Below, in pieces: positions 20,133 to 27,199 of a stretch of DNA of 64,000 nucleotides. Position 1 is the first letter of the stretch, and every line of letters begins with the position of its first letter. The position numbers were made by a program, and so were the translations under genes. The notes beneath the pieces were generated by a model. It did no database searches. It was not told where the DNA came from and worked only from the letters and a program-made list of their open reading frames with translations. This DNA is from CAZUDO01 sp964618895 (GTDB lineage Bacteria; Desulfobacterota; Binatia; DP-6), in assembly GCA_964618895.1 (NCBI GenBank), contig CAZUDO010000031.1, forward strand, positions 1 to 64,000, read 5' to 3'.

Positions 20133-23100
20133 ATGCTGTGGGAGCTCTCCATCCGCCGGCCGGTGCTCGCCACCGTCATGACCATCGCGCTGGTGGTGTT
20201 CGGCTGGGTCGGCTACTCGAAGCTCTCGGTCCGCGAGCTGCCCGACATCGACGTGCCCATCGTCGGCGTCACCACCGTGCTGCCGGCGGCCAGCCCGGAA
20301 GTCGTGGAGAAGGAGATCACCGAGGTCCTGGAGGAGGAGATCAGCTCGGTCGAGGGCATCAAGACGCTCACCTCGGAATCGAGCGAGCAGGTGTCGCGCA
20401 TCACCATCGAATTCGAGCTCGACCGCGACATCGACGTGGCCGCCCAGGATGTGCGCGACAAGATCGCGCGCGTCCGCTCCGACCTGCCCGAGGATTCCGA
20501 GGAGCCGATCGTCGCCAAGGTGGATCCCGACGCCAACGCGGTGGCGTGGCTGTCCGTCAACGCGACCGCCCTGGACCTGCGCACACTCACCGACTTCGCT
20601 GACAACGTGGTGAAGGAGCGGCTGCAGCGGCTCCCGGGCGTGGGCTCGATCATCATCGGCGGCGAGAAGCGGCTGGCCGTGCGGGTGCGCCTCGACGCGC
20701 AGCGGCTGGCCGCCTACGGCCTCACGGTGAGCGACGTGGTGGGCGCGCTCCGGCGCGAGAACGTCGAGATCCCCTCCGGCCGGATCGAGAGCCAGCAGCG
20801 CGAGTTCGTGGTCAAGACCGAGGGCGAGTTCCCGACCGCCGACGCCTTCAACGACCTGGTCATCGCCTTCCGCGACGACGTGCCGGTGCGGCTCCGGCAG
20901 GTGGGCCTGGCGGAAGAGGGCGACGAGAACGAGCGCACCATCGCCCGCTTCAACCGCATCCCGAGCATCTCCCTCGGCGTCGTCAAGCAGACCAAGGCCA
21001 ATACGGTCGAATTGGTGCGCGCGGTGCGCGCCGACATCGAGGCGATGGCGCCGTCGCTCCCCCCCGGCATCCGGGTGCAGCTCGGCTACGACGGCGCGCG
21101 CTTCATCGAAGAATCGGTGCGCGAGGTGCAGCAGTCGCTGCTGCTCGCCGGCTTCCTGGTGGTGGTGGTCATCTTCCTCTTCCTGCACACGCCGCGGAGC
21201 GCCCTGATCCCCAGCCTGGCCATCCCCACCTCGGTGCTGGCCACCTTCGGCGTCATGTACTTCCTCGACTTCACCATCAACAATCTGACCCTCCTGGCCC
21301 TGACCCTGCTCGTCGGCGTGGTGGTCGACGACGCCATCATCGTGCTCGAGAACGTGCACCGCCTGATGGAAGAGGGGGTCGACCGGCGGACGGCGGCGCT
21401 GCGCGGTACGGCGGAGGTCGCGCTGCCCGCCGTGGCCGCCACTCTCACGCTGGTCGCGGTGTTCGCGCCGATCGCGTTCATCTCCGGCATCATCGGCCGC
21501 TTCTTCTTCGAGTTCGGCATCACGGTCGCGATCGCGATCCTGTTCTCGCTCTTCGTTGCCCTCACGCTGACCCCCATGCTGTGCTCGCGCCTGCTCGACG
21601 TCGACGAGCCGCGCGGCATCTTTCGCCTCTTCGAGCAGGCACTGGCGCGCGTGACCGCAGCCTACCGCCGGCTGCTCGAGCGCGCGCTCGACCACCGCGG
21701 CATCGTGGTCGCGATCGGGCTCGGCACGCTGGCGGCGAGTGCCGGCCTGTTCGCCGTCCTCGGCAAGGAGTTCGTCCCCCAGGAGGACCGGGGCGGGTTC
21801 ATGGTGATCGTCGAGTCGCCGGAAGGCTCGACCCTCGCCTATCACGACCGCCTGCAGCTCGAGGTGGAGCGCCTGCTCCTCGAAACGCCCGAGATCCGCA
21901 CGTTCGCCGCCTTCATCGGCTTGGCCGGGGGCAGCCCCGGCCAGGTGAGCCGCGGCTTCGTGTTCACCCGCATGCACGACCGCCACGAGCGCACCCGCTC
22001 GCAGCAGGAGGTGGTGACCGAGCTGCGGCAGAAGTTCGCCCAGATCCCCGGCGTGAGCGTGTTCGTGGTCACGTTCTCGGGCCTGCAGACCGGCGGCGGG
22101 CGCGCCAAGCCGTTCCAGTTCGTGATCCAGAACCCCGATTTCGGCACCCTGGCCACATACGCCATGAAGCTGCGCGACCGCGTGCGCGGCCTCGCCGGGT
22201 TCACGGATGTGGACACCAACCTGCGCATCTCCAAGCCCGAGCTCCGCATCCGCATCAACCGCGACAAGGCCGCCGCCCTGGGTGTCAGCGTGAGCGACGT
22301 GGCCAACACGCTGCGCATCCTCCTCGGCGGCAGCGACGTGACCAAGTTCCGGCGCGGCAACGAGCGCTACGACGTGATCGTTCAGCTGCAGGCCGGCGAC
22401 CGGTTGGCACCCGAGCAGCTCGCCCAGATCGCGGTGCGTACGCGCTCGGGCGAGCTGGCGCAGCTGGCCAACCTGGTGGACGTGACCGAAGGCATCGGAC
22501 CGAGCAGCCTGAACCACTACAACCGGCGGCGCTCGGTGATCCTGGACGCGGGCCTGCAGGACAAGCCGCTCGGCAGCGCGCTGGAAGAGGTGGGCACCAT
22601 CGCCCGCGACCTGCTGCCACCCGGGTTCACCACCACGGTGGCGGGCGAGTCGAAGGATTTTGCCGAGTCGTCGGGGAGCCTGGTGTTCACGCTGCTGCTC
22701 GCGGTGATCGCCGTCTACCTGGTGCTGGCCGGGCAGTTCGAGAGCTTCGTCCACCCGTTCACCATCCTGCTGTCGCTGCCGCTCGCCATCTTCGGCGCCT
22801 TCCTGGCGCTCGCCCTGGCGGGCATGACGCTCAACATCTACAGCTTCATCGGCATCGTCATGCTGCTCGGCCTGGTGACCAAGAACGCGATCCTGCTGGT
22901 CGACTGCACCAACGGCCTGCGGGCGGGGGGCATGGGCCTCAGGGGGGCGGTGCTCGAGGCGGGACGGCTGCGGCTGCGGCCCATCCTCATGACGGCGGTG
23001 TCGACGCTCTTCGGCATCGTGCCGGTGGCGATCGGGCTCGGGGCGGGGGCGGAGAGCCGGCGCCCGCTCGGCGTCGCCGTGATGGGGGGGATGATCGCGT

Positions 23101-23216
23101 CGACGTTGCTGACCCTGGTGGTGGTGCCGGTGGTGTACACGCTCGTGGACGCGGGGTTGGCGCGGGTGCGGGCGCGGGGCGGGCGGCGGGTGCCGGCGCG
23201 CGAGACGGTGCTCTGA
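20133..23216 (+). CDS. RND multidrug efflux transporter (HAE1 family)
   Basis: A 1027-residue inner-membrane proton/drug antiporter with the normal RND layout. The first helix follows LSIRRPVLATVMTIALVV, and there are two large periplasmic loops. TM4 has GVVVDDAIIVLENV, including the paired proton-relay aspartates, and TM10 has GLVTKNAILLVD with the conserved lysine. The total is about 12 membrane helices. Substrates cannot be told. It forms an operon with the preceding adaptor lipoprotein and is full length. Confidence 0.95.
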   Translation: MLWELSIRRPVLATVMTIALVVFGWVGYSKLSVRELPDIDVPIVGVTTVLPAASPEVVEKEITEVLEEEISSVEGIKTLTSESSEQVSRITIEFELDRDIDVAAQDVRDKIARVRSDLPEDSEEPIVAKVDPDANAVAWLSVNATALDLRTLTDFADNVVKERLQRLPGVGSIIIGGEKRLAVRVRLDAQRLAAYGLTVSDVVGALRRENVEIPSGRIESQQREFVVKTEGEFPTADAFNDLVIAFRDDVPVRLRQVGLAEEGDENERTIARFNRIPSISLGVVKQTKANTVELVRAVRADIEAMAPSLPPGIRVQLGYDGARFIEESVREVQQSLLLAGFLVVVVIFLFLHTPRSALIPSLAIPTSVLATFGVMYFLDFTINNLTLLALTLLVGVVVDDAIIVLENVHRLMEEGVDRRTAALRGTAEVALPAVAATLTLVAVFAPIAFISGIIGRFFFEFGITVAIAILFSLFVALTLTPMLCSRLLDVDEPRGIFRLFEQALARVTAAYRRLLERALDHRGIVVAIGLGTLAASAGLFAVLGKEFVPQEDRGGFMVIVESPEGSTLAYHDRLQLEVERLLLETPEIRTFAAFIGLAGGSPGQVSRGFVFTRMHDRHERTRSQQEVVTELRQKFAQIPGVSVFVVTFSGLQTGGGRAKPFQFVIQNPDFGTLATYAMKLRDRVRGLAGFTDVDTNLRISKPELRIRINRDKAAALGVSVSDVANTLRILLGGSDVTKFRRGNERYDVIVQLQAGDRLAPEQLAQIAVRTRSGELAQLANLVDVTEGIGPSSLNHYNRRRSVILDAGLQDKPLGSALEEVGTIARDLLPPGFTTTVAGESKDFAESSGSLVFTLLLAVIAVYLVLAGQFESFVHPFTILLSLPLAIFGAFLALALAGMTLNIYSFIGIVMLLGLVTKNAILLVDCTNGLRAGGMGLRGAVLEAGRLRLRPILMTAVSTLFGIVPVAIGLGAGAESRRPLGVAVMGGMIASTLLTLVVVPVVYTLVDAGLARVRARGGRRVPARETVL

Positions 23217-23510
23217 CGTCTGATCGAGTCAGCTACAGACGATCCCGGCCCACGAGGGAGATCTCTCGCCCAACCTCAATCGCGGACCGGCCGGCGGACG
23301 AAGTCCGCTCGGCGCTCGACCGATGAGGAGTAACGACCTGGGGTCACCGCCCGCGCTACACAGACCGACGGTGCAGTCTATTCCGGATCGGCCCAGAACG
23401 TTGCAGGCTTGTATGTCGGCGAGATGACGCAGCAAGTTCGGCCGAGACGGTTCCGCACCCTCTGAATACACTGCAGCCGGGGCGGGCTACACGGAACCGT
23501 CCAATAGGCG
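23217..23510. other. Intergenic stretch before the cassette-like region
   Basis: I see no gene here. GC content drops compared with the RND genes. The stretch ends at GGCGTTGGACGGC (23507-23519), whose GTTGGAC fits the 3' GTTRRRY core of an integron attC site. I could not find a convincing partner AAC core close enough, so only a half-site is supported. Confidence 0.35.
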
Positions 23511-24002
23511 TTGGACGGCTCACCCGGTGCTGCTCCGATGACCGTACGAACGTACTACTCACAGGAGCCGGCGCTACCCCGAGAGGCGGCGTTCGCCGCG
23601 GTCGGTGGCGCGCCAATCTCTGAACCCCCGGCGAAGAATACGCGCCCCCAGTTCTACCTCTATTGCCGCCAACAGGGTCTTTGGCCCGCCGAAGTCACCG
23701 GTCACGATCCGAGCCGTGAACCCGAGTGGTTCGATCGGTTCTGTCCGATCCGCAACGTCGGTCACGACTACCCTCCCACGCTGCTCGTGCATGGGGATTG
23801 CGACACTGATGTGCCCTGCGACGAATCGATTCGGATGGCGGAGGCGTTGGCGCTGAGGAAGGTGCCGCACGAACTCGTCGTGATTCCCGGGGGCCAGCAC
23901 GCCTTCGACGTGTTACAGCACGGTAATCCCAGCGTCGTTGCAGCGATGGACCGCGCGACGGTGTTCCTTAGGGACCATCTTGACCACGAGAGGAGCGGGT
24001 GA
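23511..24002 (+). pseudogene. Truncated alpha/beta-hydrolase (esterase/BD-FAE-like), C-terminal remnant
   Basis: The translated fragment (about 160 residues) matches only the C-terminal part of an alpha/beta hydrolase. FYLYCRQQGLWP comes first, then YPPTLLVHGDCDTDVP with the catalytic Asp, and IPGGQHAFD with the catalytic His. The oxyanion region and the GxSxG nucleophile that should lie about 100 residues upstream are missing. The fragment begins near a GTTGGAC attC-like core and is followed 10 bp after its stop by a full attC-like site. It therefore looks like a partial gene carried in a cassette or left by a deletion. Confidence 0.65.
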
Positions 24003-24012
24003 GAAGCGCGCC

Positions 24013-24127
24013 GTCCAACAAGCCGCTGAAGCTGCCGGCTGCGGGCGTCAGCCGTGCGGGCGGCATACGCCCAGTCGAGTCATGGTAAGATAGTGTGCGG
24101 CAGCAGCTTGGCGGCCATCCGTTGGGC
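24013..24127 (+). other. attC-like integron recombination site 1
   Basis: The outer cores are GTCCAAC (24013-24019, fits RYYYAAC) and GTTGGGC (24121-24127, fits GTTRRRY), complementary except for one G-T pair. Just inside, AAGCCGCTGAAGCTGCCG pairs imperfectly with CGGCAGCAGCTTGGCGGC near the right end. Length (115 bp), core triplets and paired arms fit the attC architecture of gene cassettes. It lies directly after the hydrolase remnant and before the PIN gene, the expected place. Confidence 0.6.
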
Positions 24128-24178
24128 AGGCGTAGGTCAGGTTGGACGCTCCACGATGGGTGCAGGTAGAATGCCGCC

Positions 24179-24637
24179 ATGAAGCCTCGGATCTACACGG
24201 ACACCTCTGTCCTGGGCGGCTGCGAGGACGAGGAGTTTCGCGAACCGTCCCGCCGCTTGCTCGAGGCATTCCAGCGTGGCGAGCTCACCCTGGTGTTGTC
24301 CGAGCTCACGGTCCGGGAACTCGAGACCGCCCCCGAGGGGGTCAGGACCGTTCTTGGCCGGGTGCCAGCGGGCCACATCGAGGCCCTCGCGCTGTCCCGA
24401 GAGGCAGAAGAACTCGCGGCCGCCTACATCGAGGACGGCGCTATCGGCGCGCGCATGCGTGCGGACGCCCTGCACATCGCCCTCGCCACCGTGGCTCGAG
24501 TCGACGTTCTCGTCAGCTGGAACTTCAAGCACATCGTGAACCTAAAGCGAATCCACGCCTACAACGGGGTCAACCTCAAGCGAGGCTACCCTCTTCTCGA
24601 GATTCGAAGCCCCCGGGAGGTCCCAGGCGATGAGTGA
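24179..24637 (+). CDS. PIN-domain ribonuclease (toxin-like)
   Basis: A 152-residue PIN-fold protein. Acidic residues sit at the expected places: the first in IYTDTSVLGG, a glutamate in LSELTVRELE, and a third acidic cluster in RADALHIALA. The NFKHI segment is typical of PIN proteins. PIN toxins cut tRNA or mRNA in a Mg2+-dependent way. It overlaps a small downstream gene by 8 bp, and the two fill the space between two attC-like sites, so they look like a mobile toxin-antitoxin cassette. The order toxin-then-antitoxin is the reverse of vapBC. Confidence 0.78.
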   Translation: MKPRIYTDTSVLGGCEDEEFREPSRRLLEAFQRGELTLVLSELTVRELETAPEGVRTVLGRVPAGHIEALALSREAEELAAAYIEDGAIGARMRADALHIALATVARVDVLVSWNFKHIVNLKRIHAYNGVNLKRGYPLLEIRSPREVPGDE

Positions 24638-24839
24638 GCGCACATCAAAAACATTCGATTGTGTTCAGAGTATGCGCGAGGCTCGGGATAGGCTCAGCGC
24701 GGAAATAGTGGACATGGACTACGACGATTTGATCACGTGGCTCCGAGTCCATCGGTACGGAGACCCCCTTCTTCAACGCCTTGCGGAGAACGCTGCCCAA
24801 CAAGCCGATGCAGCGGACCGGCCTTCGGCCGGCCGCTGA
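24630..24839 (+). CDS. Small antitoxin-like partner of the PIN protein
   Basis: A 69-residue protein whose start overlaps the PIN gene. The first 50 residues are helical and acidic (VQSMREARDRLSAEIVDMDY); the family is not one I can name with certainty. The last about 15 codons run into the attC-like site and are probably not conserved, as is common for cassette genes whose stop lies in attC. The antitoxin role is inferred from position and size. Confidence 0.6.
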   Translation: MSERTSKTFDCVQSMREARDRLSAEIVDMDYDDLITWLRVHRYGDPLLQRLAENAAQQADAADRPSAGR

Positions 24840-24856
24840 TCGCCATGGCGTTAGAC
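24795..24856 (+). other. attC-like integron recombination site 2
   Basis: The site is 62 bp, with GCCCAAC (24795-24801) and GTTAGAC (24850-24856) as outer cores. The centre is a strong palindrome, CAGCGGACCGGCC paired with GGCCGGCCGCTG, with a single unpaired A in the left arm. That matches the extrahelical base typical of folded attC sites. It sits over the end of the small antitoxin-like gene and 19 bp before the next gene. Together with the site at 24013 it bounds a 0.73-kb cassette. Confidence 0.72.
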
Positions 24857-24875
24857 CGCCCCCTACGGTACGTAG

Positions 24876-25445
24876 ATGAACCGACCGAAACGCATCGAAC
24901 CCGGTGAACGTATTCCCGTGCGGCTGACTGACCGCGACCGCGAGCTCATCCTGAACCACACCTTCATTGGCAGTGACCTGGAGCGGCGTATCCGAATAGC
25001 CCCCGTCCAGGGCTCGGCCCCCGTCGTCGGACTCACGCTCGACGACCTCGACGACCTCATCGGCCACGTCGCGGCCGAGGCCAACCACTCCAAGGATCCA
25101 AGGCTCGGCCGTCAGCTCGATCGGCTTTGGAATCGCCTACGCGAGGTCGAGGATGGCCACGCGGATGAGGACCTACCCGCCCCAGCGGATTCGTCCAGCG
25201 CGCCACCCAAGCCTGGCTACACCGCCAAGCAGGGTCAGTATCTCGCTTTCATCCACTACTACACCAGGATCCACGGCTACCCTCCGTCGGAGGCGGAGAT
25301 GCAGCGCTACTTCGGGGTATCCCCACCCGCGGTCCATGAAATGGTCCTCACGTTGGAGGCGCGCGGCTTTATCGAACGTCTCCCGGGTAAGGCACGATCG
25401 ATCCGCGTCTTGGTGCGTCGTGACCAGCTACCTGACCTTGGATAG
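24876..25445 (+). CDS. LexA-like winged-helix DNA-binding protein without peptidase domain
   Basis: A 189-residue protein. The first 90 residues are unassigned (LTLDDLDDLIGHVAAEANH resembles a segment seen in small cassette proteins). The C-terminal about 70 residues form a LexA-type winged helix: FIHYYTRIHGYPPSEAEMQR, then GVSPPAVHEMVLTLEARGFI. There is no S24 autoprotease region, so it is not a LexA repressor but could be a DNA-binding regulator. It begins right after attC-like site 2, so it is probably the first gene of the next cassette. Confidence 0.7.
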   Translation: MNRPKRIEPGERIPVRLTDRDRELILNHTFIGSDLERRIRIAPVQGSAPVVGLTLDDLDDLIGHVAAEANHSKDPRLGRQLDRLWNRLREVEDGHADEDLPAPADSSSAPPKPGYTAKQGQYLAFIHYYTRIHGYPPSEAEMQRYFGVSPPAVHEMVLTLEARGFIERLPGKARSIRVLVRRDQLPDLG

Positions 25446-25468
25446 CGCCACTACAGCGACATCCCCCC

Positions 25469-25711
25469 TCAGAACTCGGGCCATTCCTCAAGGTCCCCCG
25501 CCAACCCCTCATCCGCCATCTTCTGCTCGAAGGCTCGATCGAGCTGCGCGCACTCTCGAGCGAGTCGCCCCCGATCCATCCGCTCCAGCTTGTCGCGAAC
25601 GGCTTCTTGGATCGCGCGGCTTCGGTTCGGAAACTTCCGCTGCGCAACCAGCCGATCGATTCGCTCCAGCAGCTCTTTCTCGATCGTGATCGCAACCTTG
25701 GCGGCACTCAT
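25469..25711 (-). CDS. Ribbon-helix-helix (CopG/MetJ-like) antitoxin
   Basis: An 80-residue protein with an N-terminal ribbon-helix-helix (KVAITIEKELLERIDRLV then PNRSRAIQEAVRDKL) and an acidic C-terminal tail ending EEWPEF, typical of MazE-type RHH antitoxins. Its expected downstream toxin is absent: the next 23 bp end at the convergent LexA-like gene. The only MazF-like toxin nearby lies upstream with its own antitoxin. It appears to be an orphan antitoxin. Confidence 0.75.
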   Translation of the reverse strand: MSAAKVAITIEKELLERIDRLVAQRKFPNRSRAIQEAVRDKLERMDRGRLARECAQLDRAFEQKMADEGLAGDLEEWPEF

Positions 25712-25863
25712 GGCTGGCCGCCGGTATGATGATTGCTCCTACCAGAAGGGTCGCCACCTAACAAAGCGCTGCCGCCGCGTTGGGGAGACATGAGAGTCCG
25801 TCCATGGTGATTGCCCCTACAGAGCGGCGCGGAGCGCCCGCAAGGCGAGCCCACCGCACTCGC

Positions 25864-26226
25864 CTACCGCAGATCCAGGAACTCCAGCAACGCCCGGCGG
25901 ACCTCGTCCCGGATCGCTTCGGGGAGTGCACCGAGGTGCCGCCGGAACAGCTCGTTGTCCCAAGCCAGGATCTGGTCAACGAGCACGTCGCTGTCTCGAG
26001 TCAGGCCGCACGTTCCGCCAGGAATGCGCACCCGGAGGGGGAATGCATCCTCGTCGACGATCTTCGTCGTGAGCGGGAGCACCACCGTGCTCGGTAATCC
26101 GGCCGCTCCGAACTCGGTGGGCTGGATGACCAGACAGGGCCGTTGCTTCCCCGGTTTCGTTCCCACGCGAGGATCGAGCGCGACGACATAATAATAGATG
26201 TGCCAGCGCTCCGGAACTGCCCGCAT
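25864..26226 (-). CDS. MazF/PemK-like mRNA interferase toxin
   Basis: A 120-residue protein with a MazF/PemK-type SH3-like barrel. IYYYVVALDPRVGTKPGKQR at the N-terminus stands in place of the usual 'G-W-x-L-P-x-G-E-x-K-R-P' block. CLVIQPTEF, STVVLPLTTKI and DSDVLVDQILAWD follow. These enzymes cut mRNA at short sequences. The ATG start overlaps the upstream antitoxin stop (ATGA), supporting a coupled pair. Confidence 0.75.
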   Translation of the reverse strand: MRAVPERWHIYYYVVALDPRVGTKPGKQRPCLVIQPTEFGAAGLPSTVVLPLTTKIVDEDAFPLRVRIPGGTCGLTRDSDVLVDQILAWDNELFRRHLGALPEAIRDEVRRALLEFLDLR

Positions 26227-26465
26227 CAGTCGAGCCGGCGCAACCGACTGTGTGGGCTGAACGCGCGGAGCGTCGCGTGACTCTGGCGTGCGACCAGCTT
26301 GACCGCCCTCCGCCATCGCGCTACCTGCTCGACGCGTTCGGCATCGCGCTCGAGCAGGTCGAGGGCCGCGCGCACCACCTCGATCTTCGTCCGCGCGCGC
26401 AGCCGCTTCTTGAGCGACTCGATCCGCTCCGCGTCGCCTTCCTGCAGCATGAGTGGTCGCCCCAT
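26226..26465 (-). CDS. Antitoxin of the MazF-like toxin
   Basis: A 79-residue protein that is likely a ribbon-helix-helix-type antitoxin. LKKRLRARTKIEVVRAALDL resembles the RHH helix pair, followed by a helical arm (RVEQVARWRRAVKLVARQ). Its stop overlaps the toxin start. A 16-bp palindrome lies 33 bp upstream and probably is the autoregulatory operator. Confidence 0.7.
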   Translation of the reverse strand: MGRPLMLQEGDAERIESLKKRLRARTKIEVVRAALDLLERDAERVEQVARWRRAVKLVARQSHATLRAFSPHSRLRRLD

Positions 26466-26497
26466 CGCTTGGACCCCCTGTTCAGTTCATCTGGGAC

Positions 26498-26513
26498 TAT
26501 ACTTGGAAGTATA
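26498..26513. promoter_or_regulatory. Palindromic operator of the MazEF-like pair
   Basis: TATACTT-GG-AAGTATA is a perfect 7-bp inverted repeat upstream of the antitoxin start. It is AT-rich in a GC-rich setting and overlaps plausible minus-strand promoter elements. Binding by the antitoxin-toxin complex is the usual arrangement; here it is inferred from position. Confidence 0.55.
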
Positions 26514-26590
26514 CTCAGATGGACCCCCCGCGAGCAATCGCCGCCGTCATCGCTAACGCCCGCTGCACGATGGCGGTCGGCTGCGACACC

Positions 26591-26780
26591 GTCACCGCGC
26601 GCGTGCGAGCTCCGCGCGCACACCGGATCACCTCCAGCAGCCGCGCGCATGTCGCGTGGTTGGCGGTATGCAGCACGCTCGTCCGCCCTCCGCCAGCCGC
26701 CGCGCCTGCAGCGGCCGCCCGGCGAGTCGACGCACAGCCCGCCCGCGCCCACGATGAGCGACACCGACGGGATCAGGTCG
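26591..26780 (-). pseudogene. Degenerate duplicate of the 3' end of the IMPase-like gene
   Basis: This stretch is clearly related (roughly 85 percent by eye) to 27199-27393, which holds the last about 60 codons of the intact IMPase-like gene. Read on the minus strand it gives LIPSVSLIVGAGGLCVD, compared with LIPSVPLIEGAGGLCVD in the intact gene. It is frame-damaged and lacks the rest of the gene. The two copies bracket the vapB gene and the broken vapC. I see no other gene in 26466-26929. Confidence 0.75.
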
Positions 26781-26891
26781 GCATCGACCCGCGCATCGGC
26801 GATCCGTTCATCGCACTCACCGAGCGCACGATCGCGCAGGTGGGGCGGTTGCAGCGTCCCGCCGGCAGAGGGTGGAACGGCGCAGATCCGA

Positions 26892-26921
26892 TGTGTATAG
26901 TTGTTGGCGATCGTGTACACG
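26892..26921 (+). promoter_or_regulatory. Promoter/operator region of vapB
   Basis: TATAGT (26896-26901) could be a -10 element, and GTGTACAC (26913-26920) is a short palindrome that also mirrors TGTGTATA just upstream. A GGAGGA ribosome-binding site follows, 4 bp before the vapB ATG. Autorepression by VapBC at such inverted repeats is the norm. Confidence 0.4.
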
Positions 26922-26929
26922 GAGGAGTC

Positions 26930-27130
26930 ATGCGGACGAACATCGTCATCGATGATCGGCTCATCGCCGACGCGCAGCGTGCGACCGGGATCAAAACGAA
27001 GAAGGGGGTCGTAGAAGAGGGGCTACGATCGCTGGTCCGCCTCAAACGCCAGGCCCGCCTGCGCGGCTGGCGTGGCAAGCTGAAGTGGGACGGTGATCTC
27101 GCGGCGATGCGAACCGACCTACGATCGTGA
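26930..27130 (+). CDS. vapB: VapB-type antitoxin
   Basis: A 66-residue antitoxin of the VapB family with MRTNIVIDDRLIADAQRATG, then KTKKGVVEEGLRSLVRLKRQ and a C-terminal toxin-binding tail rich in Trp and Arg. It has a strong ribosome-binding site (GGAGGA). A vapC start follows at once (GTGATCGTC), but that toxin is broken after about 24 codons, so this antitoxin has no intact partner. Confidence 0.82.
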   Translation: MRTNIVIDDRLIADAQRATGIKTKKGVVEEGLRSLVRLKRQARLRGWRGKLKWDGDLAAMRTDLRS

Positions 27131-27198
27131 TCGTCGTCGATTCCTCGGTCTGGATCGACTACTTCAACGGGCTGGCAACCAGGGAGACGGGAACCGAC
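27127..27198 (+). pseudogene. vapC: Truncated vapC toxin (N-terminal remnant)
   Basis: It begins with MIVVDSSVWIDYFNG, the unmistakable start of a VapC PIN domain with its first catalytic Asp, and overlaps the vapB stop. Homology stops after about 24 codons at 27198. The frame then runs into sequence that is the antisense of the IMPase-like gene end. All later PIN residues are missing, so the toxin cannot be active. Confidence 0.78.
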
Positions 27199-27199
27199 G

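Noticed and set aside
20085..22754. 889-codon minus-strand open frame antisense to the RND pump
   Set aside because: Low-complexity His/Arg/Glu sequence without domain motifs; shadow of the RND gene.
25756..25785. ACCTAAC...GTTGGGG, possible third attC site after the LexA-like cassette
   Set aside because: Only 30 bp long, the right core breaks the GTTRRRY rule, and no internal paired arms are visible; at best a truncated site.
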